From assembly GCA_002423675.1 (NCBI GenBank), contig DINM01000135.1, forward strand, positions 5,267-13,567: DNA of 8,301 nucleotides, read 5' to 3'. Shown piece after piece: positions 4,973 to 8,301 of this stretch; the stretch's first letter is position 1, and each line of letters starts with the position of its first letter. Made by a program: the position numbers and the translations under genes. The notes beneath the pieces were generated by a model, which had not been told where the DNA came from, ran no database searches, and saw nothing but the letters and a program-made list of their open reading frames with translations. This DNA comes from Verrucomicrobia bacterium UBA5540 (GTDB taxonomy: Bacteria; Verrucomicrobiota; Kiritimatiellia; Kiritimatiellales; Tichowtungiaceae).

Positions 4973-6029
4973 ACCAATTCTTCAGTCGCAGGTTGGGATT
5001 CACATCTTCCGGCAGTTCGAACGGATGTCCGGCAGACTGTTTGATGTAAGCGGCCCCGGCGATCATGGCGGCGTTGTCGGTACAGAGCCGCGGCGAAGAA
5101 AGCCGCAGTGGAATCCCGCGTTTTTTTGAAAGACGTCCCAATTTTTCGCGCAGAACTTTGTTGAGCGATACGCCGCCCGCGCAGGCGAACGAGGCGCACT
5201 TGTATTTTTCCAGTGCGCGCTCAACGCGCACGGCGAGCGCATCGGCAACGGCTTCCTGATAGCTGGCAATCAAATCTCTCTTCTTGATTTCATCCTGAAG
5301 CGATTCCGGATTATTTTGCACGTGGTAGAGCAGGGCGGTTTTGAGTCCGCTGAAGCTGAAGCAGAGCTTGCGGTCGAAGTCGTATTTCCATTCGCCGCCG
5401 ACATTGTCGAGTCCGCGCGGGAAACGCACGGCGTGCGGGTTGCCGCCTTCGGCGGTGCGCTGAATGATCGGCCCGCCGGGGTAGCCGAGGCCGAGCAGCA
5501 GTGCACCCTTGTCGAGGGCTTCGCCCGCCGCGTCGTCGATGGTCTGGCCGACGATCTCATAACAGCCGGGCGCTTTCATATACACCAGCTTGGTGTCGCC
5601 GCCGGAAACGAGCAGTACCATCATCGGGAAAGCTCCGTCGAGAACGGGCGGGGTTTCTCCCAGAAAAACCGAATAGATATGGCCTTCATGATGGTGTACG
5701 CCGGTGAGCGGAATATTCAGCGTTTGACTCAGCGCGCGGGCCGCGGAGTAGCCGATTAACAGCGAGCTGGCTAATCCGGGGCCGTACGTTACGGCAATGC
5801 CGTTGAGCTGCTCAAACGTGCAGTCTGCTTCCTGTAGTGCCTCGGTAATAATGCCCGGCAGTTTTTTGACGTGATCGCGCGAGGCGATTTCCGGAACCAC
5901 GCCGCCGTACGGCGCATGCTTGGCAATTTGTGAATAGATGATATTGGAACGCACCGCGCCGTCCGCCAGCACGGCGGCGGCGGTTTCGTCGCACGACGTT
6001 TCTATGCCGAGCAAAATCACTTCATCCAT
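4971..6029 (-). CDS. tsaD: tRNA N6-threonylcarbamoyladenosine (t6A) synthesis transferase TsaD
   Basis: TsaD (YgjD/Kae1/Gcp family) transfers the threonylcarbamoyl group from TC-AMP to A37 of ANN-decoding tRNAs, working with TsaB, TsaE and TsaC in the cytoplasm. This 352-residue protein matches the family's usual 335-345. Visible motifs are LGIETSCDET (7-16), PEIASRDHV (46-54), TYGPGLASSLLIG (81-93), the metal-binding HHEGH (113-117), IDDAAGEALDKGALLLGLGYPGGP (164-187), GGVSLN (285-290) and CTDNAAM with Asp318 as the likely third metal ligand. The normally conserved SGGHT reads SGGDT here (Asp145), an unusual change. The start at 6029 overlaps the protease gene by 13 bp. AGGA abuts this ATG directly, so the GTG three codons later, giving MILLGIETSCDET as in most homologues, is a real alternative. 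Confidence 0.95.
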   Translation of the reverse strand: MDEVILLGIETSCDETAAAVLADGAVRSNIIYSQIAKHAPYGGVVPEIASRDHVKKLPGIITEALQEADCTFEQLNGIAVTYGPGLASSLLIGYSAARALSQTLNIPLTGVHHHEGHIYSVFLGETPPVLDGAFPMMVLLVSGGDTKLVYMKAPGCYEIVGQTIDDAAGEALDKGALLLGLGYPGGPIIQRTAEGGNPHAVRFPRGLDNVGGEWKYDFDRKLCFSFSGLKTALLYHVQNNPESLQDEIKKRDLIASYQEAVADALAVRVERALEKYKCASFACAGGVSLNKVLREKLGRLSKKRGIPLRLSSPRLCTDNAAMIAGAAYIKQSAGHPFELPEDVNPNLRLKNW

Positions 6030-7252
6030 TCCTGCTGGATCATCATGCCTTTGAGGGTGCCGATGGCATAGTCGAGCTGCACGTCACGGATTTCGGGTTC
6101 AATCGGCAGATCTTTATCGACCTCCCCGTCCTTCTGCGCCTGTTTCAGGCGGAGTTTAAAAAGGTCTTCGGGATCCATCTCCACCTTCACGTCTGGCTCA
6201 ATGCCGTGATCCTGTATGACGCGCTCGCTGGGTGTATAATACAGCGCGGTTGTCAACTTAACGGCGGCGCCGTCCTCAAGCGGCAGGATGCTTTGTACGC
6301 AGCCTTTGCCGAACGTTTTTTCGCCGACCAATACCGCGCGTTTTTGATCCTGCAATGCCCCGGAAACAATTTCCGATGCGCTGGCGCTACCCCCGTTGAT
6401 CAGAATCACCATCGGAAAGTCGGTGTAGTGGGTTTTTCCGGACGAGGTAAACCGCTGATCCGATTTTTTGCCGTCGCGACCTTTGGTAAAGACAATCAGA
6501 TTGCCGTGCGGCAGAAAAAGCTCGGCCACACCGGCGGCAGCGGTCAACAGTCCCCCCGGATTGCCGCGCAGGTCGAGAACCAGTGTTTTCATTTTCTGAT
6601 CGGTCAGCTTTTTCAACGCTTCTTTCAGATCCGCAGCTGTCGGCTCATTGAACTGGGTGATGCGGATGTAGCCGACGCCGTCGTCGAGCAGTTTCGCATC
6701 TTTCACGCTGGCAACCTCAATTTCCGCTCGGACAATGGTGCTCTCCTTCGCTTCATGAGTCGCCGGCCGGATCGATTTTAGCTTGATGCTTGTACCGGCT
6801 TCGCCGCGCATTTTTTTGACGGCATCTGAAAGAGACATATCGCGGGTCTCTTCGCCGTTGATCTCAACCAGCACATCACCGGAAAGCAGTCCGGCACGAA
6901 ACGCGGGGGTATCTTCCATGGGAGAGACAACCGTCAGCATGCCGTCTTTCATACTCACGACCAGGCCGACGCCGCTGAAATGGCCCTCTGTATCGTCTTT
7001 CATATCTTTATAGGACTCTTTATCGAGAAACTGACTGTAAGGGTCGAGATCCTGCAGCATCCCGGTCATCGCATGCCGGACGAGCGAGTCGTAGCCCGCC
7101 TCGTTGGTGTCCACATAGCTGCGGTGAACCTCTTCGAGCACCTTGGTAAACAGTGTGATCGCATCGTAGGCATTGGTGTAGGATTCCGCCGCGCGCGGCG
7201 CGGCGGCGAAGGCGAAAAAGACGGACAAAAGAACGGCAGTGAATCGTTTCAT
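6017..7252 (-). CDS. S41 family carboxy-terminal processing protease (CtpA/Prc-like)
   Basis: A 411-residue secreted serine protease that trims or degrades exported proteins from their C-termini. Residues 1 to about 22 are a signal peptide (KRFTAVLLSVFFAFAAAPRA). A helical N-terminal region with LDPYSQFLD follows, then a PDZ domain at about 95-162 (GVGLVVSMKDG, SPMEDTPAFRAGLLSGDVLVEINGE). The S41 core spans about 193-353: GYIRITQF, LVLDLRGNPGGLL, INGGSASASEIVSGALQD with catalytic Ser291, and VGEKTFGKGCVQ with catalytic Lys316. Serine and lysine are 25 residues apart, as in CtpB, Prc and D1P. A longer frame opens at 7378, but the extra 42 codons are palindromic spacer sequence. The ATG at 7252 has AGGAG five bases upstream and directly gives the signal peptide. 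The gene overlaps tsaD and lies 138 bp after thiE. Confidence 0.93.
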   Translation of the reverse strand: MKRFTAVLLSVFFAFAAAPRAAESYTNAYDAITLFTKVLEEVHRSYVDTNEAGYDSLVRHAMTGMLQDLDPYSQFLDKESYKDMKDDTEGHFSGVGLVVSMKDGMLTVVSPMEDTPAFRAGLLSGDVLVEINGEETRDMSLSDAVKKMRGEAGTSIKLKSIRPATHEAKESTIVRAEIEVASVKDAKLLDDGVGYIRITQFNEPTAADLKEALKKLTDQKMKTLVLDLRGNPGGLLTAAAGVAELFLPHGNLIVFTKGRDGKKSDQRFTSSGKTHYTDFPMVILINGGSASASEIVSGALQDQKRAVLVGEKTFGKGCVQSILPLEDGAAVKLTTALYYTPSERVIQDHGIEPDVKVEMDPEDLFKLRLKQAQKDGEVDKDLPIEPEIRDVQLDYAIGTLKGMMIQQEWMK

Positions 7253-7257
7253 ATTTT

Positions 7258-7262
7258 CTCCT
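7258..7262 (-). promoter_or_regulatory. Ribosome binding site of the S41 protease gene
   Basis: On the - strand AGGAG is followed by AAAAT and then ATG (7252-7250). This strong Shine-Dalgarno fixes the start and rules out the 42-codon upstream extension of the same frame. Confidence 0.75.
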
Positions 7263-7283
7263 GAAAATTTAGAGAAGCCTATC

Positions 7284-7387
7284 GGAAAAGTTCCACCTGA
7301 GCGAAGCGAAAGTGCTTTTGGAATTTCCAAAAGAAGCGACCGAATGGGAGCGGCCAACATTGGAAACTTTTCTTCCAAACATCGGAA
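7284..7387. repeat. Cluster B of TTCCAA/TTGGAA-type palindromes
   Basis: Four units occupy the thiE-protease spacer. GGAA-aag-TTCC is at 7284-7294. A perfect 19-bp palindrome, CTTTTGGAATTTCCAAAAG, is at 7315-7333. CCAA-ca-TTGG is at 7354-7363. At 7373-7387 TTCCAA-aca-TCGGAA pairs with one mismatch. On the - strand the last two read TTTCCAATGTTGG and TTTCCGATGTTTGGAA, close to the best copy of cluster A (TTTCCAATGCTTGGAAA). The 7315 unit has the half-sites in inverted order (GGAA inside, TTCC inside). As these lie 31 bp or more before the protease start, they will be in the transcript if thiE and the protease are co-transcribed. Confidence 0.75.
7299..7311 (+). repeat. Direct repeat GAGCGAAGCGAAA, copy 2
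   Basis: Identical to 4828-4840 and again placed a few bases before a perfect TTCCAA-type palindrome (7315-7333). Confidence 0.6.
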
Positions 7388-7390
7388 ACT

Positions 7391-8014
7391 TCAGACCGCG
7401 GCGCGCCCAATCTGTTGAAGTGCGCGGATCACTTTTTCCGGTTCCGGGCTCTGCATAATGGCCCGCACGGCACAGAAGTTGACCGCCCCTGCCTGCAGAA
7501 CGTCTGCCAGATTGGTTTCATCGAGCCCGCCGAGCGCGACGCAGGTGAGCGGAGAATTTTTGATGATAGTCCCGGCGCGCTCGATGCCGAGCGCGGGATC
7601 GGCGATCGCTTTGGTTGGGGTTGGGAAGACCGGGCCGACACCGATGTAGTCCGGATTTAATTTCCTCGCGGCCAGCTCCTGTTCTTCGCTATGCGTGGAA
7701 AGACCGAAGATTTTTCCCGGCGCTGTCCAGAGTCTGCGGGCCTCATCAAGCGGCATATCGCCTTGTCCAAGGTGGACACCGTCGGCATCAGACGCCCACG
7801 CCAGTTCAACATCGTCGTTCACGATGAAAAGGGTTTTTGTGCCAGCGGTGACGGCGCGCACCTTACGCGCCTCAGCCAGAACCTCGACTCGAGAGGCGTT
7901 TTTCATACGCAGTTGAACATAACGTAATCCGCAGTTCACCGCCGCTTGTGCACAGGTTTCGTAGCCGACCACCGGGTCGGTCATGACCATATAGAGTCCG
8001 AACATCTCTTTCAT
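7391..8014 (-). CDS. thiE: Thiamine phosphate synthase
   Basis: ThiE joins HMP pyrophosphate to the thiazole phosphate carboxylate to give thiamine phosphate, in the cytoplasm. The 207-residue TIM barrel is of normal family length (about 205-220). Expected active-site residues are present: QLRMK (Gln34, Arg36, Lys38; pyrimidine-PP binding), NDD (66-68) with Asp67 and Asp86 in GVHLGQGDMP as Mg2+ ligands, GLSTHS (104-109), and YIGVGPVFPTPTK (123-135) with Thr132/Thr134/Lys135, then VALGGL near the phosphate-binding loop. The start at 8014 has AGGA nine bases upstream; the ATG three codons later is a weaker choice. It is first in a leftward series with the S41 protease and tsaD, 138 bp apart. 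No other thiamine gene and no TPP riboswitch motif is seen upstream. TenI, a close paralogue, is excluded by the intact pyrimidine and Mg2+ residues. Confidence 0.93.
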   Translation of the reverse strand: MKEMFGLYMVMTDPVVGYETCAQAAVNCGLRYVQLRMKNASRVEVLAEARKVRAVTAGTKTLFIVNDDVELAWASDADGVHLGQGDMPLDEARRLWTAPGKIFGLSTHSEEQELAARKLNPDYIGVGPVFPTPTKAIADPALGIERAGTIIKNSPLTCVALGGLDETNLADVLQAGAVNFCAVRAIMQSPEPEKVIRALQQIGRAAV

Positions 8015-8054
8015 GGCTGCAAATCCTATCGATTTTTCGCGTCAGGGTCGCATT

Positions 8055-8083
8055 TATCCGCAACAAAATGTCTTCGGTGAAGT
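8055..8083 (-). promoter_or_regulatory. Weak candidate promoter for thiE
   Basis: On the - strand TTCACC, a 17-base spacer and GATAAA precede thiE, each hexamer matching the sigma70 consensus at four of six positions. This is the best pair I could find in the 129-bp divergent spacer shared with the tRNA gene, but it is a weak match. Confidence 0.2.
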
Positions 8084-8098
8084 TCTCACAGTTTGCGC

Positions 8099-8126
8099 TT
8101 GAAATACGCGGTCCGCTGACTATTCT
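8099..8126 (+). promoter_or_regulatory. Candidate sigma70-type promoter of tRNA-Asp
   Basis: TTGAAA (8099-8104) and TATTCT (8121-8126) are separated by 16 bases, placing a start site near 8133, about 11 bases before the mature tRNA. The -35 matches five of six consensus bases, the -10 four of six. Confidence 0.4.
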
Positions 8127-8143
8127 CCTTGTCTCTTTCTTGC

Positions 8144-8220
8144 GGGGGCGTAGCTCAATTGGTTAGAGTGCCAGCCTGTCACGCTGGATGTTGCGGGTTC
8201 GAGTCCCGTCGCTCCCGCCA
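8144..8220 (+). tRNA. tRNA-Asp (anticodon GTC)
   Basis: A complete 77-nt cloverleaf. Acceptor GGGGGCG (8144-8150) pairs with CGCTCCC (8210-8216) with one G-U. The D arm is GCTC...GAGT (8153-8169). The anticodon stem CCAGC/GCTGG (8171-8175, 8183-8187) encloses loop CTGTCAC with anticodon GTC at 8178-8180. A five-base variable loop is followed by the T arm GCGGG-TTCGAGT-CCCGT (8193-8209). The discriminator is G8217, and CCA is encoded at 8218-8220. The GTC anticodon and G73 are the expected aspartate identity elements. It is transcribed divergently from thiE. Confidence 0.97.
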
Positions 8221-8249
8221 CTCTTTCCCCGGTCTTATTCGTTGAAAAT

Positions 8250-8280
8250 AAAAGCCGCTCAACAGAGCGGCTTTTCGTTT
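8250..8280 (+). terminator. Intrinsic terminator after tRNA-Asp
   Basis: AAAAGCCGCTC (8250-8260) and GAGCGGCTTTT (8265-8275) form a perfect 11-bp stem with loop AACA, followed by CGTTT. It lies 30 bp after the tRNA. The A-rich left side (TGAAAATAAAA) reads as a T-rich tail on the - strand, so it could also stop a leftward transcript entering from beyond the window. Confidence 0.88.
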
Positions 8281-8301
8281 GGTTAGTTCTGAGCGTGCTG
8301 C

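Noticed and set aside
5316..5759. 147-codon + strand open frame opposite tsaD
   Set aside because: It is the antisense shadow of the strongly conserved tsaD coding sequence, with no domain or ribosome site.
6206..6781. 191-codon + strand open frame opposite the S41 protease gene
   Set aside because: Antisense shadow of a well-supported gene in GC-rich codons; no recognisable protein features.
8015..8143. TPP riboswitch upstream of thiE
   Set aside because: I see no CUGAGA/ACCUGA-type conserved segments, and the 129-bp spacer is shared with the divergent tRNA promoter.

Overview
The window reads as chromosomal DNA of a free-living, carbohydrate-degrading bacterium. I infer the PVC superphylum (Kiritimatiellota, Lentisphaerae or Verrucomicrobia type). 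The basis is the pairing of a GH32/43-like propeller enzyme with a sodium:solute symporter, a CBM9-like lipoprotein and a LacI regulator, plus intergenic spacers rich in short TTCCAA/TTGGAA palindromes. No 16S or other phylogenetic marker is present, so this placement is tentative.

Left part (1-4528) is a sugar-utilisation locus. On the + strand are the 3' end of a glycoside-hydrolase-like protein (stop at 722-724), a 95-bp spacer with a strong hairpin, a large SSS-family symporter (819-2747), and a CBM9-like outer-membrane lipoprotein (2744-3424) whose start overlaps the symporter stop as ATGA. A LacI-family regulator (3437-4528, - strand) converges on them with a 12-bp gap. The simplest model is that the enzyme releases or trims a glycan, the lipoprotein binds it at the cell surface or in the periplasm, the symporter imports the product with Na+, and the LacI protein senses it. 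A CG-centred near-palindrome at 4615-4628 is a candidate operator.

Middle (4529-4970) is a 442-bp spacer without a credible gene. It holds the operator candidate, a hairpin block (4686-4740), a cluster of TTCCAA/TTGGAA palindromes (4750-4891), and a two-hairpin unit (4891-4972) whose end resembles the 3' end of a tRNA or tmRNA and is followed by a T-run.

Right part (4971-8014, - strand) is a housekeeping series transcribed leftward: thiE (thiamine phosphate synthase), a 138-bp spacer with a second palindrome cluster, a secreted S41 carboxy-terminal processing protease, and tsaD (tRNA t6A synthesis), which overlaps the protease gene by 13 bp. Divergent from thiE is a tRNA-Asp(GTC) gene (8144-8220, + strand) with encoded CCA, a plausible sigma70-type promoter and a strong intrinsic terminator at 8250-8280.

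No CRISPR array, insertion sequence, integrase or defence system is visible. The least explained material is the intergenic palindrome and hairpin sequence.
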